In this document: piece after piece, positions 1-6,089 of the stretch
Layout: every line of letters starts with the position of its first letter
How positions within the stretch are numbered: position 1 is the stretch's first letter
NCBI GenBank assembly: GCA_020048935.1
Contig: JAIFLS010000140.1
Coordinates: 1 to 8,477, forward strand
Length of the DNA stretch: 8,477 bases
Origin: a bacterium
Lineage (GTDB): Bacteria > Verrucomicrobiota > Kiritimatiellia > UBA8416
Direction: 5' to 3'
Notes under the pieces: generated by a model
Database searches by the model: none
What the model saw: the letters and a program-made list of their open reading frames with translations, nothing else
Told to the model about the DNA's origin: nothing
Position numbers and translations under genes: made by a program

Positions 1-422
1 GCGCGCAGTGCAAGGACGTGGCGCGTGCGGTCGTCCTCCTTGTCGCGCCGGGTCTTCTCATGCTTCACAATGAGGTTGCGACGGTAATCCTCCGCATCGC
101 AGCAGACCACGACCCCGCGCTGGACATGCTCCCCCATCCGCTGCCGGTACAGGAACAGGCCCGCCTCGGCGTCCTGCTCCAGCGTCCCATCCGCCTGGAA
201 GCCCGCCAGGGCCTCGACGGCCTTTGCGTAGACGGCGGCGCTGTGCACATCGGTCTCCGGCGGTAGCGCGATCTCCGGACGGACGACGTGCAGGAAACTG
301 CGCGGACGTCCCTTGGCCAGCGCGACGGCCTCCTCCCGGTTGACGGTGTCGTACGGCACGCAGGCCACTTCCTCCACATGTTTCCCGCAAGGCCGCAGGG
401 CCTTGAATCCATAGATTCTCAT
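1..422 (-). CDS. DUF1015 family protein, N-terminal part (cut by window edge)
   Basis: I translated the minus strand from the ATG at 422 and found an open frame to the window edge, giving the first 140 residues. Family-like motifs are PYD (residues 23-25), FLHVVRPEI (43-51), LYRQRM (91-96) and the strongly diagnostic KHEKTRRDKEDDRTRHV (120-136). These match DUF1015 (COG4198) as I remember it. Family members are about 400 residues, so roughly two thirds of the protein lies outside the window. The biochemical role of the family is not established; homologues often sit near serine-biosynthesis genes (serA, serC), which cannot be seen here. The start is supported by AAGGA (plus-strand 428-432) five bases before the ATG, and by the ATGA overlap (419-422) with the upstream PAS gene, which implies translational coupling. 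No signal peptide or membrane segment is visible in this part, so it is probably cytoplasmic. Confidence 0.85.
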   Translation of the reverse strand, partial: MRIYGFKALRPCGKHVEEVACVPYDTVNREEAVALAKGRPRSFLHVVRPEIALPPETDVHSAAVYAKAVEALAGFQADGTLEQDAEAGLFLYRQRMGEHVQRGVVVCCDAEDYRRNLIVKHEKTRRDKEDDRTRHVLALR

Positions 423-1414
423 TTTGTTCCTTTCCACGTTGCCAGTTCCGCCTCGAGCTCCGCGATACGCGCCTGCAAACGGTCGTTCTGGTCCAGCATA
501 TCCATCGTCCGCGCCTTCACCCGCGCTTCCAGTTCGGCGTGCGCGGCTTCCGACTCCTCTTCCGCCTTCTTGTGCTCGGTGATGTCGGCAACGGAAAAGA
601 CAACCCCGTTGGGGGATCCGTCCGCCGCGCGACTGCACGTCGCCGAGATCTGGGCGAACAGGGATTCCCCTTCCGCATCCGTCAACCCGCACTCGACCAT
701 CCAGGTCTCCTCGTTGCCCAGTGCGCTCTCGATGAGGCTTCCCGCGACCTCCTCGCCCCCCAGCACCTCGCGGATATCCACCCCGTCCAGCTCCGGGGCC
801 TCGCGCCCCAGCATCGTTTCCAGGGCGGGATTGAGATAGCTGATGGCGCCCGACAGATCGCAGATCGCGATCCCGCTGGCGCAGGTCTGCACTGCCGTGT
901 GCTCCGTGCGCAGCAGCTCCTCGGTCTGGTGGCGCACGGTCACGTCGCGGATGAAGAAGCAGAGGCGCACATTATCCATGCTGAGGCGGTTAACGGCGAT
1001 CTCGGCCGGGAAGAAGGAGCCGTCCTGCCGGCGGCAGAAGGCCTGGAGCAAGGCGAAGCGCTCGTTTAGCAGCGTGTCGGCGATATTGCGCATGATCGTC
1101 TCATCGGCACCGTCGATCACCTGGATCATGCTCAGCGCGCAAAGCTGCTCGCGATCATAGCCGAAGAACTCGACCGCACGGCCGTTGACCTCGATGATCT
1201 TGCCGGATGGCGCCGTGATTACCGCCGCGTCATAGACGCTCTCCAGCAGCTCCTCGTAGCGGGAGTGCGTGTTCGCAGCAGCAGCAGCAGCCTGGCGGCT
1301 GCGCGTGCTCAACCCCGTACGGGCCAGCATGTCGTTGCCGACCAGCGGTGACATACTCTCGCCGACGGGCATCAGATCAATACGTACCGTCCGTGAAAAC
1401 TTCTCATCTGACAT
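419..1414 (-). CDS. Two-PAS-domain, coiled-coil signalling protein without output domain
   Basis: The 331-residue protein has an N-terminal linker (1-50) with a run of six alanines at 42-47. PAS domain 1 spans about 52-163, with the classic start around VITAPSGKIIEVNGRA and the closing strand FFIRDVTVRH. PAS domain 2 spans about 170-282, with GIAICDLSGAISYLNPALE and the closing VVFSVADITEHKK. A charged heptad-like coiled coil (about 281-327) follows. There are no transmembrane segments, and no histidine-kinase, GGDEF, EAL, HTH or methyl-accepting region, so I infer a cytoplasmic sensor or adaptor that signals through dimerisation or a partner. The ligand or cofactor is unknown. ATG 1414 is preceded by a near-perfect AGGAGGT (plus-strand 1419-1425). 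The stop overlaps the DUF1015 start by 4 bases. A leftward promoter lies at 1435-1464. A role in controlling the divergent exporter operon is possible but only inferred from position. Confidence 0.85.
   Translation of the reverse strand: MSDEKFSRTVRIDLMPVGESMSPLVGNDMLARTGLSTRSRQAAAAAANTHSRYEELLESVYDAAVITAPSGKIIEVNGRAVEFFGYDREQLCALSMIQVIDGADETIMRNIADTLLNERFALLQAFCRRQDGSFFPAEIAVNRLSMDNVRLCFFIRDVTVRHQTEELLRTEHTAVQTCASGIAICDLSGAISYLNPALETMLGREAPELDGVDIREVLGGEEVAGSLIESALGNEETWMVECGLTDAEGESLFAQISATCSRAADGSPNGVVFSVADITEHKKAEEESEAAHAELEARVKARTMDMLDQNDRLQARIAELEAELATWKGTK
1275..1290. repeat. Trinucleotide run (GCA)5 inside the PAS gene
   Basis: Five GCA units (GCT alanine codons on the coding minus strand), followed in the coding direction by a GCG codon, encode the six-alanine run at residues 42-47, in the linker before PAS domain 1. 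The run is in frame, so gain or loss of a unit would only change linker length. Confidence 0.8.
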
Positions 1415-1434
1415 AGCTACCTCCTGACGACGCT

Positions 1435-1444
1435 AGACTAGTCT
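1435..1444. promoter_or_regulatory. Palindrome AGACTAGTCT, possible operator
   Basis: This is a perfect 10-bp inverted repeat covering the proposed leftward -10 box, in the space between the divergent PAS and exporter operons. Its position would suit a dimeric repressor, but the site is short and no regulator is encoded in the window. Confidence 0.35.
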
Positions 1445-1464
1445 TTTATTTTCCCCTTTGTCAA
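1435..1464 (-). promoter_or_regulatory. Leftward promoter of the PAS-DUF1015 operon
   Basis: On the minus strand a perfect -35 consensus TTGACA (1464 to 1459) is followed, after an 18-base spacer, by TAGTCT (1440 to 1435). That hexamer keeps the TA...T positions of the -10 consensus. Transcription would begin near 1428, leaving a short leader that contains the AGGAGGT ribosome site. The strong -35 and weak -10 suggest help from, or control by, a regulator. Confidence 0.5.
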
Positions 1465-1485
1465 CCCAGCTCGAAAGGGTATAGT
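1458..1485 (+). promoter_or_regulatory. Rightward promoter of the ABC exporter operon
   Basis: TTGTCA (1458-1463), a 16-base spacer and TATAGT (1480-1485) form a good sigma-70-type promoter. The -10 ends only six bases before the ATG at 1492, so the predicted transcript would begin at or very near the start codon (leaderless). Its -35 overlaps the leftward -35 (TTGACA, 1459-1464), so the two promoters should exclude each other. Confidence 0.5.
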
Positions 1486-1491
1486 ACCGCC

Positions 1492-2364
1492 ATGAGATTT
1501 CCGATCATTATCCGTACCGTCATCATAGTCCTGTGGATCACCTCAATGGGTGCCCTGCTGCGCTACGAGGCCTATCCGGAATGGTTCACCCGCACGATCC
1601 CCGGCTACAAGGGGCTGATATCCGATACCCTGCTCGCCCGCGAGTCCTGGTCTCGGGTCCTGATCGACGGCTCCCCCGCCGGCTACAGCCATACCACGCT
1701 GGGCGTGAACGACGAGACGGAAGGGAATCTGCTGGAAATCAGCAACCGACTGCATTTGCGCATCCGCCTGGCTGGGGAGGAGCACCGCATACTGGCGCAG
1801 ACCGAGATCGCACTCGACCGCGATTTCAACCTGGTCTCGTTCTCCACCTCGGTCTCCGCTGGCCCGCTCGCCGTCTCAGCCAAGGGCCGCCAGCTTCCGG
1901 ACGGCCTGTTCGAGGTAACCCTGAACACCGGCGGGGCCTCATCCGTGCGCACGCTCGCAATCCCGCCCGACACCCTGCTCTATTCGCCCGGCCAGGAGCT
2001 GGCGCTGCGCAACCTGCGCCCCGGCACCCGCCTGACCCTCAAGACGCTCAACCCCCTGACCCTGCAGTCCACCGCCGTCATGATCGAGGCGGAGGAGCGC
2101 GGGACCATCACGCTCGACGGCCAGACGGTGCCCGTAACCCGCCTGGTTTCTTCCTGGCAGGGTATCTCGCTGCAAAGCTGGGTCAATGACGACGGGCTCG
2201 TTGTCCGCCAGGAAACCCCGCTGGGATGGATCATCGAGGCCTGCACCTCGGAGGTGGCTCTGGCGTCGATATCACCGGACTCCCCCCCGCCGGTACTCTT
2301 CGGCAACAAAGGCGGCACGGCCACCTTCAACCTGCTATTCGGAAAGGCATTGGCAAAACCATGA
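1492..2364 (+). CDS. Membrane-anchored protein of unknown function, first gene of ABC exporter operon
   Basis: I do not recognise a named family. The 290-residue protein has one hydrophobic N-terminal segment (about 5-23) after a short basic start, so it is probably an inner-membrane anchor with a periplasmic body. The rest is rich in alternating polar and hydrophobic beta-strand patterns and has no obvious catalytic motif. Two stretches, SWSRVLIDGSPAGYSHT (52-68) and WVNDDGLVVRQETPLGW (230-246), resemble beta-rich regions found beside transglutaminase-like domains or in DUF3108-like proteins; this is a loose resemblance from memory. No ribosome site stands at normal spacing before ATG 1492, and the promoter -10 ends six bases upstream, which fits a leaderless mRNA. 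No earlier in-frame start is visible. The stop overlaps the ATPase start (ATGA, 2361-2364), so it probably serves the exporter as an accessory or substrate-binding part. Confidence 0.75.
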   Translation: MRFPIIIRTVIIVLWITSMGALLRYEAYPEWFTRTIPGYKGLISDTLLARESWSRVLIDGSPAGYSHTTLGVNDETEGNLLEISNRLHLRIRLAGEEHRILAQTEIALDRDFNLVSFSTSVSAGPLAVSAKGRQLPDGLFEVTLNTGGASSVRTLAIPPDTLLYSPGQELALRNLRPGTRLTLKTLNPLTLQSTAVMIEAEERGTITLDGQTVPVTRLVSSWQGISLQSWVNDDGLVVRQETPLGWIIEACTSEVALASISPDSPPPVLFGNKGGTATFNLLFGKALAKP

Positions 2365-3086
2365 TCGAGATCCAGAACTTGTGCAAGACCTACGGCGCGC
2401 TGCGGGCGCTCGACAACCTGTCGCTGACAATCCGGCCGGGCGAACTGTTCTGCTTCCTAGGTCCCAACGGGGCCGGCAAGACCACGACCATCAAGATCCT
2501 GACGGGGCTCGTGCGCGCCACGAGCGGGCGCGCACTGGTCAACGGCACGGACATCCAGCACGACCCGATCGCCATCAAGCGCCAGATCGGCTACATCCCC
2601 GACACGCCGTACCTCTACGAGCGGCTGACCGTCACCGAGTTCTTCCGCTTCTATGGCGAGCTGTTCGATATCCCCGAGCCCCGCATCGCCGAGGAGCTGG
2701 AACGCAACTTCACCCGCTTCGGCCTGCTGGAGCACCGCGGGGCGCTCGTCAAGGAACTCTCGCACGGCCTGCGCCAGCGGCTGATCTACGCCACCACCTT
2801 CCTGCACAACCCCAGGATCATGCTGATCGATGAACCCTTCGTCGGTCTCGATCCCTACACCATCCGCCTGATCAAGGACCTGCTGCGCACCCATACCCGC
2901 GAGGGCGGCACGATCCTGCTGACCACCCACATCCTGGCGATCGCCGAGGATATCGCCGACCGCGTCGGCATCATCCACCGCGGCCGCCTGGTCGCGCTCG
3001 GCACACCCGAGGAACTGCACCGCAAGCACGGTGGCGACTCGCTCGAGGATCTTTTCCTGAAACTGACACGCCCTGACGGAGCCTGA
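2361..3086 (+). CDS. ABC transporter ATP-binding protein (ABC-2 type exporter)
   Basis: The 241-residue protein is a single nucleotide-binding domain that would power the permease encoded next. Visible motifs are the A-loop Tyr11, Walker A GPNGAGKT (34-41), a Q-loop region IGYIPDTPYLYERLT (76-90), an ABC signature LSHGLRQR (133-140), Walker B IMLIDEP (153-159), D-loop GLDP (162-165) and the H-loop His190. The usual Q-loop glutamine is replaced by Asp81 and the signature reads LSHGL instead of LSGGQ. I have seen similar IPD/SHG variants in exporter ATPases of the CcmA-like group, so the protein is probably still active. I chose ATG 2361 because it gives the standard NBD start (MIEIQNLCKTYG) and overlaps the previous stop by four bases; an upstream in-frame ATG at 2226 would add 45 residues encoded inside the preceding gene. 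Cytoplasmic. Substrate unknown. Confidence 0.93.
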   Translation: MIEIQNLCKTYGALRALDNLSLTIRPGELFCFLGPNGAGKTTTIKILTGLVRATSGRALVNGTDIQHDPIAIKRQIGYIPDTPYLYERLTVTEFFRFYGELFDIPEPRIAEELERNFTRFGLLEHRGALVKELSHGLRQRLIYATTFLHNPRIMLIDEPFVGLDPYTIRLIKDLLRTHTREGGTILLTTHILAIAEDIADRVGIIHRGRLVALGTPEELHRKHGGDSLEDLFLKLTRPDGA

Positions 3087-3088
3087 TC

Positions 3089-4795
3089 ATGCCCCCCGCC
3101 AAAGCCCTATTGACCAAGACCCGGTTCCAACTGCGCGGCACGCGTCGGGTGCTACTAGAGCAGTCGCGCTTCAAGGTGCTGTTCATCACCGTCTTCGCCC
3201 TGCTGTTCGAGGGCCTGCTCTGCCTGGTCTTCCACGATGCCTTCCGCTTTCTCAACAGCTTCGGCGGGGCCGGGCTGATGATGATCGGACGGCTTTTCGC
3301 GCTTTTCTTCCTCGGGCTGGGCATGATGCTGACCGTCTCGGGAATTGTTACTTCCTACTCCTCGCTGTTCGGTTCCGACGAGATCCCGTTCCTGCTCGTG
3401 CGCCCCTTCTCGATGTCCACCATCACCGTCTACAAGTTCATCCAGGCGGCCGGGTTCGCCTCGTGGGCGTTCTTCTTCGTTGTCCTGCCCTTCATCAGCG
3501 CCTACGCCTGGCACCAACGCCTATCGCCTCTGTTCGTCCTCTGGACGCTGCTCTTCTCCATCCCGTTCCTGTTCCTGTTTGCCGGGTTCGGCACGCTGGC
3601 GATCCTGCTCGCCGTCCGCTGGCTGCCCCGCTCCCCCCGAATCCGCAACACCCTGCTGGGGATCGGCGGCCTGCTGCTCGCGGCAGGCCTGTTCCTGGCG
3701 GACCCGCCGACGGCCGCGCTGTCCGACACGCAGTTCAACGTCACCAGCCTGATCCCCGGCTTGCGGCTGGCCGCGCATCCGCTCTCGCCCAGCTTCTGGA
3801 TTGCCGAGGGCATCACCTCGCTCACCCACGGGGATACCTCGCGCGGGCTGCTGTTCTTCGCGGCCCTGCTCTCGTCGGCGCTGCTGACCGGACTGGTCAT
3901 CGAGCGCGTCGGCGCCCGCACCTTCTACGACGCCTGGCAGCGCTCCTCGGCGGGATCCGCCCGTGCGCACCGCCGCCCCGTCCTGCTGCCGGTGCTGCGG
4001 CACCTGCGCGGCCTGTTGCCGTCCGACATCGCGGCCATCATCACCAAGGACATCCGCACCTTCTTCCGCGACCCCGTCCAGTGGAGCCAGGCCGTGGTCT
4101 TCTTCGGCCTGCTGGCGCTCTACTTCTTTAACCTGCGGCGCTTCAACTACAACCTGCTGCCCGACCAGTGGCGCAGCGCGATCGTCTTCCTCAACGTCTT
4201 TGCCGTCTCGGCCGTGCTCAGCTCGCTGGGGTCGCGCTTCGTCTACCCGCAGCTCAGCCTGGAGGGCCACAGCTTCTGGCTGCTGGTGCTCTCGCCAGCC
4301 ACCATTCCGCGCATCATGGCTGCCAAGTTCCTGCTGGCCTTCGCCGCCACAGCCACGGTCAGCGTCACCCTGATCGCGGTCTCCGTGAACATGCTCGGGA
4401 CCGGACCGGCCATCAACGCCGCCGCGATCGCCGTGATCGCCGCCGTCTCGCTCAGCGTCTGCGGGCTCTCCACCGGCCTGGGGGCGGTCTTCATCGACCT
4501 GGAGCAGCGCAATCCCGCCGCGATTGTATCCAGCTTCGGCGGCACCTTGAACATCGTGCTCTGCCTGGGTTACATGCTGGCCGTGATCCTGCCCTTCGGC
4601 GTGCTCTTCCATCTGCGCGAGATCGGCATCCTGGACACGCACACCTTCCGGAACGGCCTCGCGGCGGCATCGGCCTGGCTCCTGCTCCTCACCCTCGCCG
4701 CCACGCTACTCCCACTCCTTTTCGGCCTCCGCTCCCTCTACCGGCGCCTCCCCGTAAAACCAAACAAGGCAACCTGCCCCCGGAACAACAATTAA
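3089..4795 (+). CDS. ABC exporter permease, about 12 transmembrane segments
   Basis: The 568-residue hydrophobic protein is the membrane partner of the ATPase ending two bases upstream. Hydrophobic segments lie near 29-49, 64-88, 116-140, 146-175, 187-205, 253-271, 333-348, 363-382, 411-434, 441-468, 483-507 and 526-548. A cytoplasmic-looking loop between the two halves (about 280-332) carries TKDIRTFFRDPVQWSQ (319-334), a motif I associate with the putative ABC exporter permeases (ABC_tran_2-like) of planctomycete and verrucomicrobial genomes. At about double the size of a simple ABC-2 permease, it may act as a single-chain equivalent of two half permeases. ATG 3089 follows GGAG (3078-3081) at 7-base spacing. 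The C-terminal tail (551-568) is basic and polar. The substrate cannot be read from sequence. Confidence 0.88.
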   Translation: MPPAKALLTKTRFQLRGTRRVLLEQSRFKVLFITVFALLFEGLLCLVFHDAFRFLNSFGGAGLMMIGRLFALFFLGLGMMLTVSGIVTSYSSLFGSDEIPFLLVRPFSMSTITVYKFIQAAGFASWAFFFVVLPFISAYAWHQRLSPLFVLWTLLFSIPFLFLFAGFGTLAILLAVRWLPRSPRIRNTLLGIGGLLLAAGLFLADPPTAALSDTQFNVTSLIPGLRLAAHPLSPSFWIAEGITSLTHGDTSRGLLFFAALLSSALLTGLVIERVGARTFYDAWQRSSAGSARAHRRPVLLPVLRHLRGLLPSDIAAIITKDIRTFFRDPVQWSQAVVFFGLLALYFFNLRRFNYNLLPDQWRSAIVFLNVFAVSAVLSSLGSRFVYPQLSLEGHSFWLLVLSPATIPRIMAAKFLLAFAATATVSVTLIAVSVNMLGTGPAINAAAIAVIAAVSLSVCGLSTGLGAVFIDLEQRNPAAIVSSFGGTLNIVLCLGYMLAVILPFGVLFHLREIGILDTHTFRNGLAAASAWLLLLTLAATLLPLLFGLRSLYRRLPVKPNKATCPRNNN

Positions 4796-4807
4796 AGAAT
4801 ACGGCCC

Positions 4808-4835
4808 TTGATCGCGGGAACCGGGCTGCTATAAT
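4808..4835 (+). promoter_or_regulatory. Promoter of the PQQ-propeller/fucosidase pair
   Basis: TTGATC (4808-4813), a 16-base spacer and a perfect TATAAT (4830-4835) preceded by TG at 4827-4828 form an extended -10 promoter. Transcription should begin near 4842, giving a leader of about 30 bases with AAGGAG (4862-4867) five bases before ATG 4873. An imperfect 6-bp hairpin (4802-4807 with 4823-4828) overlaps the spacer. Confidence 0.65.
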
Positions 4836-4872
4836 CAGCGCTTCCGAGGATAAATTCAAAGAAGGAGCAATC

Positions 4873-6036
4873 ATGCTGGACAGGCTAATAACGAGGATCG
4901 CGCTGAGTTCCGTGCTGGGGCTTGGCGTGGCAGGGGCGGAACCGGTCGGCTGGCGATCGAATGGCGAGAGCGCTTTCCCCGAAGCCGCCCCGCCTTTGCA
5001 CTGGTCGGCGACATCGAACGTGGTCTGGAAGACCAAGCTTCCCAAGTGGTCCAACGCATCCCCGATCCTGGTAGGACAACGCGTTTTCGTGTGCGCGGAA
5101 CCCGACACCCTGCTGTGCCTGGACAAGAAGACGGGCGCGATACTCTGGCAGAAGGAGAATCCCCATCCCGACGGGAACGTGAAACCGCGGACGCATGGCG
5201 AAACCGGATTTTCGTCACCGACCCCGGTGAGCGATGGAAGCAAGACGGTGTATGCCTTGTTCGGTAACGGCATGGCGGCCGCATACGACCTCTCGGGAAA
5301 CCGCAAATGGTTCGTGCCCGCAGGGCTCCCGCGGCACAACTGGGGCCACAGCGCCTCGCCGTTGCTGGTCGGCGACCGCCTGTTTGTCGTGGTGGAGGAC
5401 GAGGCGCGGGCGCTGAAGGTATCCGACGGGAGCATGCTATGGAAGGCCGGAGCCGTGCAGAGCTGGGGCTCTCCCGTGCTCCTGCCTGGCAAGGGAGATG
5501 ACCTGGTCTTTACCGCGGGGGGCCAGGCCTACTCGCTCGCGACCGGGGATGTCGTCGCGACGCTTCCGAAGCTGGACTACAATTCCGCGGTCGTGGCCGG
5601 CGGACGTCTCTTCTGCATCCAGGGGGAGAGCAAGGCGTACGACATGGAGCGGCAGCCGGGCGCGGCTCCGGCTCTCAAGGAGGCCTGGAGTGCGGTTATC
5701 GCGAAGGATCGTTACTACGCATCGCCTGTCGTGCTCGACGGCCTGGTCTATGCCTTGATGAAGAACGGCATGTTTTTCGTGCTGGATGCCCGGACCGGCG
5801 AGCAGAAATGGGAGAAGCATCTGCCGCTTGGCGGGACGTGCTACCCCAGCATCGTGACGGCTGGCGGCTATATTTTCCTCAGCAGCGATACCGGCAAGAC
5901 AATCGTCTACAAGCCGGGTGAGCTTCCCGAGCTGGTTGCCACCAACGAGCTCGAACGCTTCCGCAGCACGCCGGTGTTTGAAGGAACCCGCATGTACGTG
6001 CGGGGCCTGGAGCATCTGTACTGCATCGGCCGCTGA
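4873..6036 (+). CDS. Exported PQQ-like beta-propeller repeat protein
   Basis: The 387-residue protein starts with a signal peptide (hydrophobic 9-20, likely cut after VAGA at 22) and should act in the periplasm or on the outer membrane. The body is a series of propeller blades. Repeated openings of the type ASPILVGQRVFV begin near 62, 114, 161, 199, 238, 283, 325 and 366, and several are followed by blade ends such as LCLDKKTGAILWQK (81-94) and FVLDARTGEQKWEK (302-315). That suggests seven or eight blades. The fold matches PQQ_2/BamB-like proteins common in Planctomycetota and Verrucomicrobiota. It lacks the extra features of quinoprotein alcohol dehydrogenases, so cofactor binding is doubtful and a scaffold or binding role is likelier. 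I chose ATG 4873 for its AAGGAG site and clean signal peptide; the frame is open back to 4168, but that part lies inside the permease gene. The fucosidase gene follows 53 bases on. Confidence 0.85.
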   Translation: MLDRLITRIALSSVLGLGVAGAEPVGWRSNGESAFPEAAPPLHWSATSNVVWKTKLPKWSNASPILVGQRVFVCAEPDTLLCLDKKTGAILWQKENPHPDGNVKPRTHGETGFSSPTPVSDGSKTVYALFGNGMAAAYDLSGNRKWFVPAGLPRHNWGHSASPLLVGDRLFVVVEDEARALKVSDGSMLWKAGAVQSWGSPVLLPGKGDDLVFTAGGQAYSLATGDVVATLPKLDYNSAVVAGGRLFCIQGESKAYDMERQPGAAPALKEAWSAVIAKDRYYASPVVLDGLVYALMKNGMFFVLDARTGEQKWEKHLPLGGTCYPSIVTAGGYIFLSSDTGKTIVYKPGELPELVATNELERFRSTPVFEGTRMYVRGLEHLYCIGR

Positions 6037-6074
6037 TCCACGAGGGAACCGCTGCCGGCATGGATAGATGATAA

Positions 6075-6082
6075 TAAGGAGG
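6075..6082 (+). promoter_or_regulatory. Ribosome site TAAGGAGG that fixes the fucosidase start
   Basis: A near-perfect Shine-Dalgarno lies seven bases before ATG 6090. Three tandem stop codons (TGA TAA TAA, 6069-6077) sit in the same frame just upstream, the last overlapping the site, so the fucosidase cannot have a longer N-terminus. This matters because it excludes a missed signal peptide. Confidence 0.85.
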
Positions 6083-6089
6083 CCCGCCC

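Noticed and set aside
419..1414. Histidine kinase or diguanylate cyclase identity for the PAS protein
   Set aside because: After the second PAS there is only a coiled coil of about 45 residues; no H-box, ATPase or GGDEF motif is present.
2226..2360. Longer N-terminus for the ABC ATPase
   Set aside because: It would add 45 non-conserved residues inside the upstream gene; ATG 2361 gives the normal domain start and an ATGA overlap.
3521..4642. 373-codon minus-strand open frame opposite the permease
   Set aside because: Its Gln/Glu/Asp/Gly-rich composition is the usual antisense of a hydrophobic GC-rich gene, and the plus strand has the permease with membrane segments and a known motif.
4802..4828. 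Hairpin after the permease as a terminator
   Set aside because: CGGCCC/GGGCTG pairs with one wobble, but the sequence after it (CTATAATC) has no T-run and is a promoter -10.
4168..4872. Longer N-terminus for the PQQ-like protein
   Set aside because: The added part is an arginine-rich out-of-frame reading of the permease; promoter, ribosome site and signal peptide all point to 4873.
6047..6075. Separate promoter for the fucosidase using GATAAT at 6070-6075
   Set aside because: No acceptable -35 is present, and a transcript starting from it would lose the TAAGGAGG ribosome site.
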